From assembly GCA_001695595.3 (NCBI GenBank), contig MBPM02000097.1, positions 124,001 to 188,000 of the forward strand: 64,000 nucleotides of DNA. Reading direction: 5' to 3'. The DNA is from Plasmopara viticola. Taxonomy: Eukaryota > Oomycota > Peronosporomycetes > Peronosporales > Peronosporaceae. The notes beneath the pieces were generated by a model that did no database searches, had not been told where the DNA came from, and saw only the letters and a program-made list of their open reading frames with translations. Shown here piece by piece: positions 43,661 through 56,208 of the stretch (its first letter is position 1; each line of letters begins with the position of its first letter). The translations under genes and the position numbers were made by a program.

Positions 43661-46600
43661 AGTGTTAACGTCGAGCGTTTAGAGCAGGAATGTCCAAAGC
43701 ATTACAGTTGAGGAGAAGATGGTGCTGTGTTTTGCGCTTTTTAAGGACCTTGTGGCAGCTGTCTCATTGATTGTAAATCTACGTTACACATAGCGCCTCA
43801 AAACAAAGATAATTAATACTACCAAATGTCGAAATCTAGTCCAGAGGTCACTATCAAAGACGGTAAATCTTTGAAAGAGGGACGATAAAACTGCGTGGAT
43901 GGTTGCATATATGTATATCAAATCAGACTCTGGTGTGGCTGCTTATCGATTCATTAAGCTGGATCGACACAAAATCTAAGTTTCAATCGCAAGGATTAAA
44001 ACTACGGTATCTATTAGCTTGTCAAACGGTTTGTGACTTATATCTGGACCTCTTTCAAAATAATTTTTGGCTTTGAGCTCGTCGAAGCATATTTGATCGA
44101 TCCATCACCCGGAACATTTCTATAATGAAGAGAGGAAAAAAATAGAATCTTTATGCTAAAATTGATTTTCGAGCTGCTTTAACAACGACTCCGACCGCCG
44201 GTGGCTTTTAGGCACGATCAGCAACTGGCCTTCATTCGTCAGGAAAATCTAGTTACTCTACAACTACTCGTGCTCTTTGTCTAGTCATTGATATTGAGTG
44301 CTGCTACTTATCGTTCTGTCCCTGAAATTGTTTCAAGTGCTCAGCTCTCGAAAAACCATTTTTTCAAAGCACTCTGCATCTGCTTACATGATTAAATGCG
44401 ATCTAATCAAATGCTGATATGCTACCTCAGGCAGTATATTCTAAGCATTTGGTCGCGGCTATACCCAAGCTGGCTAATTAAGTAGCTATCGGTCGAGTGA
44501 ATGCGCTGGGATGGAAAGCATAGGCGATTGCAATTACATCACTTGCCCTTCTGATCACGCTTGATCAATGTTTTGTAAAATAAGAAGAATACATCTGTGG
44601 GGTAGTTGGTCTCGAACGTGAAATCTTGGAAAAAATCTCTAAGCCTCTTCTGCTGTAGCTTTAAAGCAAAAAACCTATCGGACATCTTGGAAGCCCCAAC
44701 GTATACAGCGTGACGCTTGCTGATGGCTAGTCTTTCGCGCTTTGGCTTGAAGTTGTGATTTACGCAGGCACCTCTGTTTGTCACCCGCTTGCTTGAGATC
44801 GTTTACTAAGATTGCCGCAGCCATACAAACTTTTATTTTGTCGATTTATTATGGCATGTTGGCAACAGTGATATGCAGAAACGCATTTGACAGCAGTAAG
44901 AGGGCGTAACGTGCCCAAGCAATTAAGCTCATCAATGCATGAGCCGCATTGCTGATTAAGTACTCGAATACAAATAGATTTCTTTCCCAGATTGTGGCTT
45001 CGGGCACAAACCATACTTCCTGCTTAACTTTCCGTGCAAATTTAGATTCTTCCACATTCACAATCATGCTCACTTCGTATGCGATTACCTTACTATGCCC
45101 AAGTTCCCATTAGCTTACGGCAAGTTAAAGACGTGATTTATGCTCTTATAACGGCTTGCCATACCTGCAATAGTCGCAAGGTGCCAGCGTGTGGGCTTCG
45201 AGATTGACTTTAGACACATCTCACGATTTTTGACCTTAAACTAGATCATTCGGGGACACAAGTTTTGCAAGTAAAACTGCCTTCTTTTGACCTAGTTAGC
45301 CGCTGATTTGTAGCATCATGTGACTCCATAGGTGTATTGTGTTGCGCATTTTTGCCGTTTGGACCAACGACAAGTATTAAATCTGCTTCATAAATGCTAT
45401 GATAGAGCAGCCCGTCTACCCACTCGAAGCGTTTATTTTTAGTGTAGCACCAAAAGTCGAGCTAATGACTATATTTTGACATCAGTTTTGAGTGTCTAAT
45501 GATTGTTTCTCCAATAGAGCTTCCATTTCGGCTTAAATGGACCAACTTATTCTCTGGTTTGCGTGAAAGTGATTCGACAAGCACAATAAGCTTGTAAGAT
45601 TGTATTTTGCGCAGAAGCTATACTTCGTCAAGAATATCTCATATATTTTTTTTAGCCGAGTGGACTTATGTTGCCTCGCATGTGCTCAAATAGTTGACCA
45701 ATAGTACTTAAAAAGACGCATATTTCATGGCATGTCATGAGTGAAAGAAATCAACTTGGGAACTATAAAGTGCATGGATTGAATTGAAATAATTTGCTTA
45801 TGACTAGTTTTATTTAGTAAGCAGTAACGCGTAGCAAATTGTATAGTTTCAAGCGTTTCAAACGACTTTTCAAAAATTTGTGTTGTCCGGCGAGGTAAAT
45901 TGGATGTAATGTTGTAGGCAGTTTGGTGCTGACTCTTCCAGAATCACTAAGCGTCCCTTTTCGGAACAATTGACTGATCGGCAATGTGCTTGCACAATAT
46001 TTAACCATGCCAAACCACATCTTCAAGTTTTTTTAAAGCTGTGACGTGGGCATAGCTGCGGATGCCAACCTTTTTCGGGACGCGTGGATCCATGGCTACT
46101 TACAAAGCACTTGAGCAAATTAAGCTCCATGAGTTAAAGCCACGTTTTCACACATTACATTAATGTTGGAAAGCTGGCTTTAAGTCATGGAATGCTTATT
46201 GCTCCTCAAAATCTCAAAAATATGCTTTGAAAGTTTTCACAGTCTGCTTAAATGACTATCAAGATATGGTGTCAAAAAGTGAATTCAAGCAGGAGCTGTT
46301 ATAATTAAAAGACTTATGCGACCAGACAACGAGGTGTTATCAAAGGGAGGGACAGTAAATGTGGTATAAGTAATTACTCTTATTAAATGCCGCCAGGTAG
46401 TGACCGTCGTAAGGGGTGTAGTCGACTCCCTCATTTAAGTTGTTGCCTTTTCGGCAAAGAAGGTATCATAAAGCTCACAATTCACTCGTGGTAACATGTG
46501 CTGCTTGGCGACGCAGTGCTTTCAGCCTGACGCAAGGCTTGTTTTGTGCCTTACCTCCGAAATTGGTGAGGTATTTGATTACGCGTGTCTGTATACCATA

Positions 46601-48932
46601 TCCCTGTAGTTAAACTTCAGGTTTTTTAGACCAGGCCCAACAAACGCTGTCTATAAGACTAATTCTAGCCCTTGTAATATTCTCGTATTGTACTCATATT
46701 CCTTAAAGGATTTTACATCTTGATGAGTCATACTTCTCAAATATTTCTGGATTTTAATAAATTCGACAAAATATTAGTAGATTCGAGTTCTTTGAGTTCA
46801 GTAACCCTGGCGCCTTTAACAGTGTCTCTAATTGAAGCACACCTTCGGTGATAAGCCGATCAGCTCATTTTGTCCCGGCGGGTATGGTATTTTTTTGTTA
46901 TCCACGGGGCGTTCATGACACGCATGAATCGATTTAGTATTACATCTTCGTTTTCAATTTGCAGATACATGTCACTTAAAATTGAGGGTAACTGTTACAA
47001 CTGTAGCACCTATAGCTCGTTGCGAGTGTATGCTATTTGCTTGTTGAATTTTGTTACTCGCAACTAGCGGGACTGTGTAATAGTGTGTCACCTACTTGCG
47101 GGAATTTGTTGTCCACAGTTGACGATGCGGTTTTACTCATAATTGTGGAGCCATATTATCAACTTAGCTTGCGAACCAAAGTCGAGAGTTCTATGCTTTC
47201 CACTCGCATAACTATACTACTCACGCTAATAGCATTAGCGTCTTTTTTATGGCACTGGCAAGTTCCTTTACGATCAATCCCACGCTCTTCTTGGCAACGG
47301 CTGCTTTCGTCTCAAGCTTTATAGCCTTCTTTGCCGGCGGTACAGCTTCCATTATATCTTCGCTGAGCCTTTAACTTTCTCTTCCAGTGTAAATCTACCC
47401 TTTTATTGAGGCGTCGCTCACTAACCTCTTGCGCGTCTCTATTTTTATCTTCGCCAACTTGCTTCTACATCCTCGCGGTGTTTTTTTTAATACCATAATA
47501 GCAGTCGTGCAATCTTTGCCTTGGTAGATGCTTGCTACCGCTTCATCCTGCCCATCTTGCTGAGCGCGCCATCACTTTTATTGACACGGATGCGCCTACT
47601 CTTCTCGTACGTGGTTTCGGCTTCAGGATCCACCTGTACTTCAATTTTTTTTTGCAAAACTCTCGACTTGATGGTGCAACTTGCAAGAGCTTTTTGAAGC
47701 TATTAATAATTTCGGTCACCTAGATAGCTAAGACGAGCTAGAATTTGTAGGAGATTTTGTTTAGCTCTTTAACCTCCCTTCTAAACGGATTGGATGTCAA
47801 TAACTGTCGTTTGAAGGACGAAAGCGACTTTAAGACTCTCGAGCTTATCGAGACATACCATCACTCGATACAGTAGGTACAGGAGAAGCTATAAACTTTA
47901 TATGCAGCACATCTTCTATTCTAGTCTATGTTGTACTTTAAATAATGGTTAGATTTAGCACACACGTTAATGTTATATCACGACAACCTCAAGTGCAAAA
48001 GCATTAAATATATAATTCAAGATATCTACGGATTTTCCACACCAAGTCCATCACTTTTTACCCTGAGCTGCTCACAAATTTTTAAATTAGCATATTTTAC
48101 CGCTTTGTAAGCATCGACCGGGTGAGAACTTCTCTGGTCATTGTTTTTACAAGAGAAGGTAGTCATACTTAAAGCTCCGACCAGTTCAAGCAGGACGTAG
48201 CGGCCGCTTCTTCCCTTATATCGCGTGCAAGCGGTAAATACGATCTTTAGAGCCACAAAGCAGTAGATTCTCATGAAAGCCGTTTACCAACACCTGGCTC
48301 GAGTGGGCAGTCGCTCAATTCGAACCGGAGCTGCCTGGTTCGACACCATAACTTCCTCATAAAGACAGCCGGAGGTTAGTCACTATAGCCACGCAGTTAA
48401 AGCGTGGATGCCCTGTCGACGCGCACCTTAAATGGGTGTGTGATAGTCGAGTCGGTGAGACGATTAATTGATCAGAAAAGTAGTGAGGGGTAGTGTCAAA
48501 AAGGGTCGGATAGAGAGGCACCTTAATCCTAGCCTGTGGGTTCCGATAGCTTAAATCTCTTGTATACTGTAATTGAATTCTGCCATGTTAAGCATAACTA
48601 GTACAACAACAAATACGTTTGTTGTGTTTGCGAATGTCCAGTTAAATCGTGGACATGATGTATAAGTCACATAAAGAGCTCTTACAAAGTTGTATGATAT
48701 AAGCTGTAAGGACTGAAAGCTGTTCCCGTTAAAAAAGTGAAAAACAGTTGTATACGACGACGCACTACCGCTGGAAATTTAACAAAGCTTCAAGGCTGCC
48801 AAACATAAGCAAGTGATGCGCGGCAAAAGAGTTTCAAAGACGCATCCATACATCAAGCTTCGAGCAGAATCATTCCAGTATGTTATTCACTGGTTTTGTC
48901 AATAGGATGGGTTTTGTCATTCTCGTATCCCG
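43661..48932. other. 5-kb gene-poor stretch
   Basis: No gene can be supported. Minus-strand open frames at 44,540-45,070 could be more decayed retroelement. Between 47,100 and 47,700 the minus strand reads Lys/Ala-rich fragments (PPAKKAIKLETKAAVAKKS) broken by stops, perhaps a dead gene. Nothing resembles a tRNA or rRNA gene. The last few hundred bases lead into the coiled-coil gene. Confidence 0.4.
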
Positions 48933-50624
48933 ATGAAGCCACCGTCGAAGCGGTCTCGCTCTTCGTCAAGCGTTCCCGCTACCGACCCAAAACGAACACG
49001 CTTCACACTCGGCGACCCTGATCGCAATAGTAAGCGGCGGATCGAGACGCAAGTGCTGCGTAACAAGAAGCGACAGTTCCTCGCGGCCCGTGACGCTATC
49101 GGAAAGAGTAAGCATGCGTCAGTTAGGCCGCGTACACAGTCATCGCACAGCCAGGCAAAATTGCGGGATGACGAAGGTCGGATCTATCGCAAGAAAGGAC
49201 TGGAAATGGGGGCGCAGTGCCGGCAAAAGCTGCGGTTGAAAGGTACTGAGTCTAAAAAGACTAAGGACCTCAGCCCCTCGAGAGCGATATCCAAGCAAAC
49301 AAACAGTAGGGAGGTTTGGCAGACAAAGGTTAATGTCTTGAGTAAGGAGCTGGAAGCAAAGATAGAGAGTGTGGAGGTTTATCAGGTGCAAGTCGCTTTG
49401 AATGACATTGTCACGTGCGTGGAAATGGCAACACTAAAGAACGATCAGGAGAGGACACAGGAGCTGTTGCAGTGGACAACATGGATTCAGGAAGACACTG
49501 CAACGTGTCTTGAAGAACATTCGAGACGGATCCAGAGTCTTGAAGTGTTTGAAGCGATGGAAAAGCAATTGATAGACGATCGAGTTATTGAGCTCGAGAC
49601 GCAATTGGCACAAAAGCGAGCGGTGGAAAGAGAGAAAGAAGCAGAGCTTGCATCGGTACGAGCGGATCAAGTGGAAATTGTTCGATTGAACCAAATTGTG
49701 GCACAGGAGAGGCTTGAATCGCTCGTTCTGGAGAACACGCGACTGACTGAAGAGTTGCACTGCGTAAAGGAGCAAGTAAACTCACAAAGCATCGAGATTG
49801 ACACTATGAAGAACGAGAATGCGATGTGGAACCAAGAGAATGAGAAGCTGCGTGAAGAGAGTCAGGAGCTGTGTGAGAAGCTAGAGAAGAGTGAGGATCA
49901 GTTGAAGCACCAGAGTGCAATGCGTGAGGAAATGAAAGCATTACGAGGCCAATTGGAGGGCATTGAGAGTAGAGAAACAAAGGTGGCTGCGGTTTGGAAG
50001 ACTGCAAAGAAGGAGATTGAAAAACATAAGCAAAAGAAGGAAGAGCTCAAGATTCTTTACGCCAAGTTTAGTTCGGCAATGGACGCTGTGTCCGAAAAGA
50101 CGATGCAGTTAGAGGAGCTTCAGCAGGCGCTGATTGATGCACAGAGTAACATAAGTAGACTCCAGTCGCAGAGAGGAGAGCTCCAGAAGGAGATTGCTCG
50201 ATTGAGAGAAGAGAAGGCTGCTCATTATCGCGAAACGAAAGATTTGAGGGAGGAGCTGGTCATTGTGAGGAGGCAGTGTGCGGAGAATCAAGAGCTCGAG
50301 TCTCAGCATAGTCTGTTGACGAGCAAATTGAAGGCCGAGATTGCAGGTTTCTTGGCGCAAAACGAGGATCTGCATCTCAAAGAACAAAGGCAAAGTGTTG
50401 GTCAGCCATCGAATGAGAAGGATGATGAGAGTTCAAGCAGTGACAGCGTGCTAGTGGCCCAAGTGGCGGAGAAAGAAGCGCTCCAAGTGTTCATTCAGCG
50501 GTACTACCAAAGTGCTGAAGAAAAGATCAGCCGACTGCTTGCAACAGTTCGTGTGTTGGAGTCGCAGAGAGCAAAAGAGTACGAGAAGGTTGGATCGCCA
50601 GCTTTAAAAAGCTACATTTCGTGA
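48933..50624 (+). CDS. Basic-headed coiled-coil protein
   Basis: Single-exon 563-aa protein. Residues 1-60 are Arg/Lys/Ser-rich with nuclear-localisation-like clusters (KPPSKRSRSSSS, DPKRTRFT, SKRRIETQVLRNKKRQF). From about residue 130 nearly everything is heptad-rich coiled coil (KVNVLSKELEAKIESVE, ELETQLAQKRAVEREKEAEL, RLQSQRGELQKEIARLREEK), with a short Ser/Asp break (KDDESSSSDS) before a last helix (YYQSAEEKISRLLATVRVLE). No named family recognised. A nuclear or chromosome-associated scaffold is a reasonable guess from the basic head and long rod, but it is only inference. It converges on the lipid-kinase gene, about 210 bp between stops. Confidence 0.82.
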   Translation: MKPPSKRSRSSSSVPATDPKRTRFTLGDPDRNSKRRIETQVLRNKKRQFLAARDAIGKSKHASVRPRTQSSHSQAKLRDDEGRIYRKKGLEMGAQCRQKLRLKGTESKKTKDLSPSRAISKQTNSREVWQTKVNVLSKELEAKIESVEVYQVQVALNDIVTCVEMATLKNDQERTQELLQWTTWIQEDTATCLEEHSRRIQSLEVFEAMEKQLIDDRVIELETQLAQKRAVEREKEAELASVRADQVEIVRLNQIVAQERLESLVLENTRLTEELHCVKEQVNSQSIEIDTMKNENAMWNQENEKLREESQELCEKLEKSEDQLKHQSAMREEMKALRGQLEGIESRETKVAAVWKTAKKEIEKHKQKKEELKILYAKFSSAMDAVSEKTMQLEELQQALIDAQSNISRLQSQRGELQKEIARLREEKAAHYRETKDLREELVIVRRQCAENQELESQHSLLTSKLKAEIAGFLAQNEDLHLKEQRQSVGQPSNEKDDESSSSDSVLVAQVAEKEALQVFIQRYYQSAEEKISRLLATVRVLESQRAKEYEKVGSPALKSYIS

Positions 50625-50833
50625 CGTTTCAATGCGAGGTATTGAGATCACATTTCTGCCGGGATCAAGCGAAAGTCGAGAATCTTCCGTGACAACGATC
50701 CTCTGCCGTATTACTTTGGCATGCAAGCATATACAAATATCACAAGCAGGCTTTCGTGCAAAAAATAGTTTTTTAGCTGTGGAATGAAGTTTTTCGATCC
50801 ATTGACTGACACCAAGTATTCTCTTCCGCCCAC

Positions 50834-52651
50834 TTAATATTCCACACCACTCGGGAGAGCCACAATGCGAGCCATGCCTCGGTGCACCTGTGCCTCGAGG
50901 TACGGACCTTCCATCACCTCGCCGTCCACGCACAAAAGGTCGGCAGGTCGCTCCGGAGCGATTTTCAACGCCCGTGTGCGTACTTGCTGCACACCTTTCT
51001 TGTCCATGTGACCACCCGACTCGATGGCTAGCATCATGGCCAGCAGATCTTTGCGTGAGCAGTTGCCATCCATGTATGTGATATAGTAGTACCCGTCATC
51101 AAACTTGGCTCCGGGGGCAATCAAAGCGTCGGACGCCGCGTGTGTTACATTCATGACCCACACGATACGAAAATGACCAGTGAGCTCCTTCCACTTGCCT
51201 TGTGTTTGAACGTCGCCCGTACCACTTGGAGGTCCTTGACCATCACCGTCAAAAAGATCCATGGCTGGGCGGTCAATTGACTTATGGTCTTGTGTATCAA
51301 AGCAAGGCGGGGGGTTTTCATCATCCTTTTCATCCAGATACCAGATCTTGCCTGGATAAATTGGCCTCTGAATCAAAAGCTGGTGGATGAACCCGACCGT
51401 AAAGCGCAGGTCACCGAGCATCCGAAACTTCTCGGAACCAATATCCACATCGGCAATAGAAGCCCATTCTAAAGATAAGAATGAGTACGTTGTGTCCTTG
51501 CCATTACGCACGGACGCAATGTCCAACTTTTGCGGTGACCCCTTGGCCAGAATGAACGCTGCATTGATCGGTCTTCCTCTCTCGTCGCTTTGATGAGCAA
51601 TCGAGTGGGCAAGACCGTTGCCCGAGCCACCAGGAATGACCCCAAGAGGCTGGCGAATGGCGTCTTTCCAGTCGGAACGCTTCATCAGACCCTGTACAAC
51701 TGCAAGGTAAAACTTGTAAGATCCGTGCATCAAAGCAAGCAAAGAATGTTACGTACTCTCATACAAGCTGCCGTCGCCACCTACAGCCACGACACAATCG
51801 TAGACACCAAGTGGTATCTCCGCCACGATCTCCATGGCATGATTCGCATGACCCATGACCTTGACTTCCGTCTCGACATTGGCATAACGAAGCACTGGTG
51901 CGACATTGTCATTGTACGTCCGCAACGCTCGTCCCGATCCACTCACAGGATTCACCAGCACTAGAAACTTGCGTGGCCGTTGGTCCACGAGCTTCAATTG
52001 GTCAATACTTCCAAGCTTTTCTTGATTTCGTGGATCAGTGACAAAGTTAATGACCTTTTGCAACTTAAGCACTTGAGGCATTTGCCGGCCATCAAACCGA
52101 AACAAAAACTCTTTCATTCGTCGCTTTTTCAGTGGAGAAACCTTGTTACTCGAGCCCACGCAGGCAAAAATGCCCAGCAAAAACTTGGCGTCGTCCGGTA
52201 CGTCGCCAGGCGGTTGCATGAGCACGCCGCCTGCTGTGAGCACGTGCGCGCCAAGCACCACGCCCCACGGTAGATTCAGCGTCTGTTGCTTGGATTGAGA
52301 GGTCTCAGCCACACAGTGCGAAGACGAGAGGCGGAGGTGCACGACTTCGTGGCTGGCAGAGCACCACCAAGTCTTGGTCTCTTGCTCTAGCTGGATCTCG
52401 GCCAGTAAAGAGTTGAGCGACGCGAAAGTTTCGATGGAGTCCGAAGACACGTCCGTTCTTGGTTGCGTGAGAGGCGGAGCGGTCGGAGGCGGCAAGGCAG
52501 CGGCAACAGGCTCGGACGATGACATGGGTTCGACGCGGTTTGGTGGAAATCGAAGAATGCGGTACCGGAGGTACGCTTGACTTGCGTCCTGTATGGTGGC
52601 GTCGGTATCAGAATTATCGAACAATTCAAGACAATACTGTCTGGACAACAT
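50834..52651 (-). CDS. Sphingosine kinase-like / diacylglycerol kinase catalytic-domain protein
   Basis: Two exons, 52651-51757 and 51699-50834 (57-nt intron, phase 1), 586 aa. The first about 230 residues form a lipid-kinase N-terminal region (WCSASHEVVHLRLSS...FLFRFDGRQMPQVLKLQKVI) of PH-like character. The DAGK_cat domain follows: KFLVLVNPVSGSGRA, VAVGGDGSLYE (ATP/Mg site) and PLGVIPGGSGNGLAHSI. The order and the GGDGSLYE-x-VQGL spacing are those of sphingosine kinases. The C-terminal half ends with LLCVDGEVMEGPYLEAQVHR, the sphingosine-kinase terminal block. The reaction would be phosphorylation of a sphingoid base to sphingosine-1-phosphate, at membranes. The start is the first ATG in frame (upstream frame begins with GTG). 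The intron lies in the GGDG block; without splicing the protein would end just after SLYE. Confidence 0.9.
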
Positions 52652-53432
52652 AGGAAGTTGGAAAGTCACAATTTTGAAAAGGCCATTATAAACTCTCAGA
52701 GGTTCGTGCCAAACTTAACTGCATGTTGAGGTTGTCGAACCTCTTAATTCATGCTAACGTGCTATTTAATCTTGCTGTGACTGTACCACAATATGTCATT
52801 ATTGCTGTAGCTGTCTCCGTGATCTTATCAATACATTGAATGCAGTTTTCATGACTAAGCTGCTTTGCTGACACAAGTATTGAGCAAACCTTACATGCAT
52901 AGTGGCAAAAATATTCAGCACATGCTTTCGACGTGGCCATTCCAGCAGATGCCGCGCATACCGTCGTGCTGCGTAACTGGCGTCGATCTACTCGTCATTA
53001 CTTGAGTCACTGTCGAATTTAGACTTTTCCAAATGTCCCAAATTACAAATTTGGTCTAAACCTGATAGCGCCAGCCTGGATCAAAATTTGCAGGGTATAA
53101 AACATCTATAAAATGGGCGTTCGCAGCAATACTACTAGTATCTTCACGCATAGCTATCATACAAACGATGGATTGTGCTGCTCCTATCGCTGATATTGTT
53201 ACCAACCGGCTCAATTGTTTATGGCAAGCACATCTTGGAGAAACGCACACACTCTCTGAATCGCTTACGCGACATGCAACAAACAGCGCCAACCCGTCAA
53301 CTGCTTACAACCCTTGACATGTGGCACGGTAAATACTTAATGATTCCCTTATCAAGTGTCGCAGCGGACTCGCAAGAAAGCCAGTGACAGAATATATTAC
53401 AGATTCTAGAAAGGGAGAATGAAAAAAAGATA
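52652..53432. other. Non-coding stretch upstream of the lipid kinase
   Basis: No gene supported. Short frames around 53,175-53,390 lack family features. The first 200 bases probably contain the kinase promoter. Confidence 0.45.
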
Positions 53433-53443
53433 CACTTTTTCAA

Positions 53444-53769
53444 TGTAATGTAATGTATTACGTTATCGCGTTGCCAAGTTATGCACGTGCTAGGCTCAGT
53501 CTGGCTAGTCCACGGCATAGAGTGGTGTCCGCATACGTCGGGTCTCGTTCGGCGGGCAGTGCAGCCAGCACCGAGGTCGTGAGGGTCTTCCATTGTACTG
53601 CTTAGCTCTGACTTGGTAAGAGCCCAGGTGGCGCCCGGTGCTGGAGACTGTCGCGTCGAGGGTGAGACTCGTTAGAGACCTGCAGATGCCCGAGAGCACC
53701 TGCCCGAAGCGCGCGAGCATTTAGCCCCCGCGCTTGGAAGGAGGGCGTCACCCCAACCTTTTCCAAGCT
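53444..53769 (-). mobile_element. SINE-like LINE derivative, copy C, with 11-bp target duplication
   Basis: Minus-strand copy of the same three-part element. CACTTTTTCAA flanks it on both sides (53433-53443 and 53770-53780). It ends in an ATTACATTACATT tail like the LINE at 34553, not in the ATACA repeat of copies A and B. The head-to-body junction (CCAGCACC to GGGCGCCACC) is shared with the others, so all descend from one deleted founder. Confidence 0.88.
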
Positions 53770-54174
53770 CACTTTTTCAAGTTATATGAAAAAAAACACT
53801 CCTCAATAACAAAAATGAAAAAAAAGTAAAAAAAATATACCTAGCAATGTATATAATTGCAACTATGGCAAAAATATACATGTAGAAAATAAAAAATAGA
53901 GAATGTATACCTTCCAAAGTAGTTTTGCCACAAACAATTTTTGGGAAGTCTTAAAGAGGTGGTTAAGATGCAATGCGTTGGTTGAGATGCAATGCAATGC
54001 AATGCAAACAAAGAGATGGCGGGGTTTCAAATCCGTTTGTTGCAAATACGGGAGTCACTACATAGACTGGACCGATAGTGTATATACTGTTCAAAGTCTT
54101 GGCGTAAGTCGGTGCATTCTAACCTACAGTAGAACCAGTAAGTCCACTGGTACCCCCGTCTTCGGATATTAAAG

Positions 54175-55960
54175 GTGAAAGACTGTGGCAGTCTGGCGAA
54201 TAGGGCAAAACGATGTCGAGCCAGTGGTGTTGTCACTGGAGTAGGTACATTGCTGTGGAGTGAATGGAATAATACGTGGCATGGAAAACTTTGTGGTGGG
54301 CACAAACATTATCATTACTACAACAGTCGACGAAACGACGACGAGAGGAACCATGGTGGGGGAGACGCGGGTGGCAAGCGAAGAGTCCGACGTAAGTGCA
54401 TCAAATAAAATTGTTTTTTTTACTCAAGTTTGCCAGAGTCGAGAAGATGTGAAATGCGCGGTTGTTGAGTACAATTGCCGTGTTTGCCGTGCATACGTGA
54501 TAATGTGATTACTCAAAAGCGAATTCCGTCGATACAAATTCGTTCTTTCGGATGCATCATGTTCATTTATGGTTTGATTTGCGTATGAGAAGAGCTTTGG
54601 ACCCCCGACACGATTTGCCGCGCACACATGTGATGTTACATCGGTTGATCTTCACTCACGGGATGCTCGACGTGCGCTTACGGCAAAGCAACTGGCTCAA
54701 AGTGATGTCGTGCGTATGTTGGTGCAAGCACATTGCCGAATTCTGCCACCAGTAATCATTCGTGATCATTTAGAAGGCGTGAGAATGATTGTGACCTACG
54801 ACAACTTTGTGAACGCTTGCAAAAGGTTTTTGGAAGAAATTTAAGGTGACGATTTGAATCAAGTCTAGGTAGTTTTGTCGTACTGCGAAGCACCTTACAA
54901 ACGCGGGCATGCGGTATTTATTGAGTTTAAAGAAAAATTGTTCCTGCGGGCAGCAATCGGTTATACATTTGCTCCAACTGCATTACGCGGCATGGTACCG
55001 GATGGCACTTTTCTCGGAAACAAATCTGAAGGTGTGCTGTTGGTAGCGTGTTCCAAAGTCGGGAACAACAAGTTTCAGATTGTCGCAGTCGCATTCTTCA
55101 GCAGTGAGACTAAAGCAAATTGGGCGTAGTTCATCAAGTTTCTGTTCTAGCATTTACCTGTACTACCAGCTATGATCGTGGAAAGGGATTAGTGCCAGCA
55201 ATGAAAGAGGATAGCAAAGAGATACCACATTTCTTTTGCTTGCGTCACCTTCTGGAAATTTTCAATCTAAAGTTAAAAATTTGAAGATGCATGGGGCTTA
55301 GCACGTGCACTGACCAGGTAATCGTACGAAGCCAAGAGAAGACCTGATAGAGCTAAATCGCGAGGCAGTTAAATGGCTGGCTGACGTTGGCTATGGAAAG
55401 TAGTCTATTGTCCATAATCCGTGCTCACGATATGGAATGCTTACTTTTCAATAACGTCGAATTCAGGGACAACGCGCTGAGAAACATCCGTGAAATGGCG
55501 ATCTTGGATTGTATGATGGCAATTGAACGCTATGTCGGTACGAAGTGGCTCGATTTTGTTGGACAGACCAAGCAATGGGGTATAGTTACGTCTTATGTTG
55601 CCAGTTGCATGACATTGATGTAAAACATGTACGAGAAAGCAATACAAGTATGACCGAGTTCATCTACAGCGTTGTTGTGTCGGTCCGCATCGGAACAAAC
55701 AAGCCAATGGAGTATGCTGTTGAGGCAAACAGTACTAACGGTACCTGCACATGCGGTCATGTGAAGGATATAAAAGCTCCGTGTCGACACCTTATAGCAG
55801 CACTCAGGTTTTCAGAATTTTTATTCGAAGATATGTGGTTAACCAAAACGTATCTACTTGCCTACGATAAAGCACTCGAAGTGAAGCCAATTGTGACAGA
55901 AAGTGAGCTGGTAAAGAGTGAGTATCTTCCACCAAATCCGTCTAAAAGAAAAGGTTGACC
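54175..55960 (+). pseudogene. Decayed MULE (Mutator-like) transposase
   Basis: Read across frames on the plus strand: a Cys-containing N-terminal piece (EDVKCAVVEYNCRVCRAYV, near 54,440-54,510), a MULE transposase core (GMVPDGTFLGNKSEGVLLVA, NNKFQIVAVAFFSSETKANW, LPAMIVERD, HFFCLRHLLEIF; about 54,990-55,270) and a SWIM zinc finger (CTCGHVKDIKAPCRHLIAAL; 55,747-55,806). Several internal stops and frame changes make it non-functional. I could not define terminal inverted repeats. Confidence 0.8.
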
Positions 55961-56208
55961 CAGAAAGAAGCGAATCGAATCACAGCATGCTACATTAGAA
56001 GTTGACGCGCCAGAAAGTGTTTAATGATGTGGCAGCTGCGGTCAAGTGGGACACAACAAGCGCCAATTCACCAGTAAGGCGTAGCATAAAATTATACTTC
56101 CTTCAGTGAGTTCGGTACATTTTTTTCAATAGTTTTTTTACTTCGTAGGTTAATTTTCTTCTCATTTTGGTAAAAAGATAGATTCAAGTTCGTTGTTTCC
56201 ATCAAATC

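Noticed and set aside
47100..47700. Minus-strand Lys/Ala-rich fragments suggesting a gene
   Set aside because: Several stops in every frame and no junctions that restore a continuous protein.
48330..48360. GGTTCGACACC resembling a tRNA B box
   Set aside because: No matching A box or acceptor stem at tRNA spacing.
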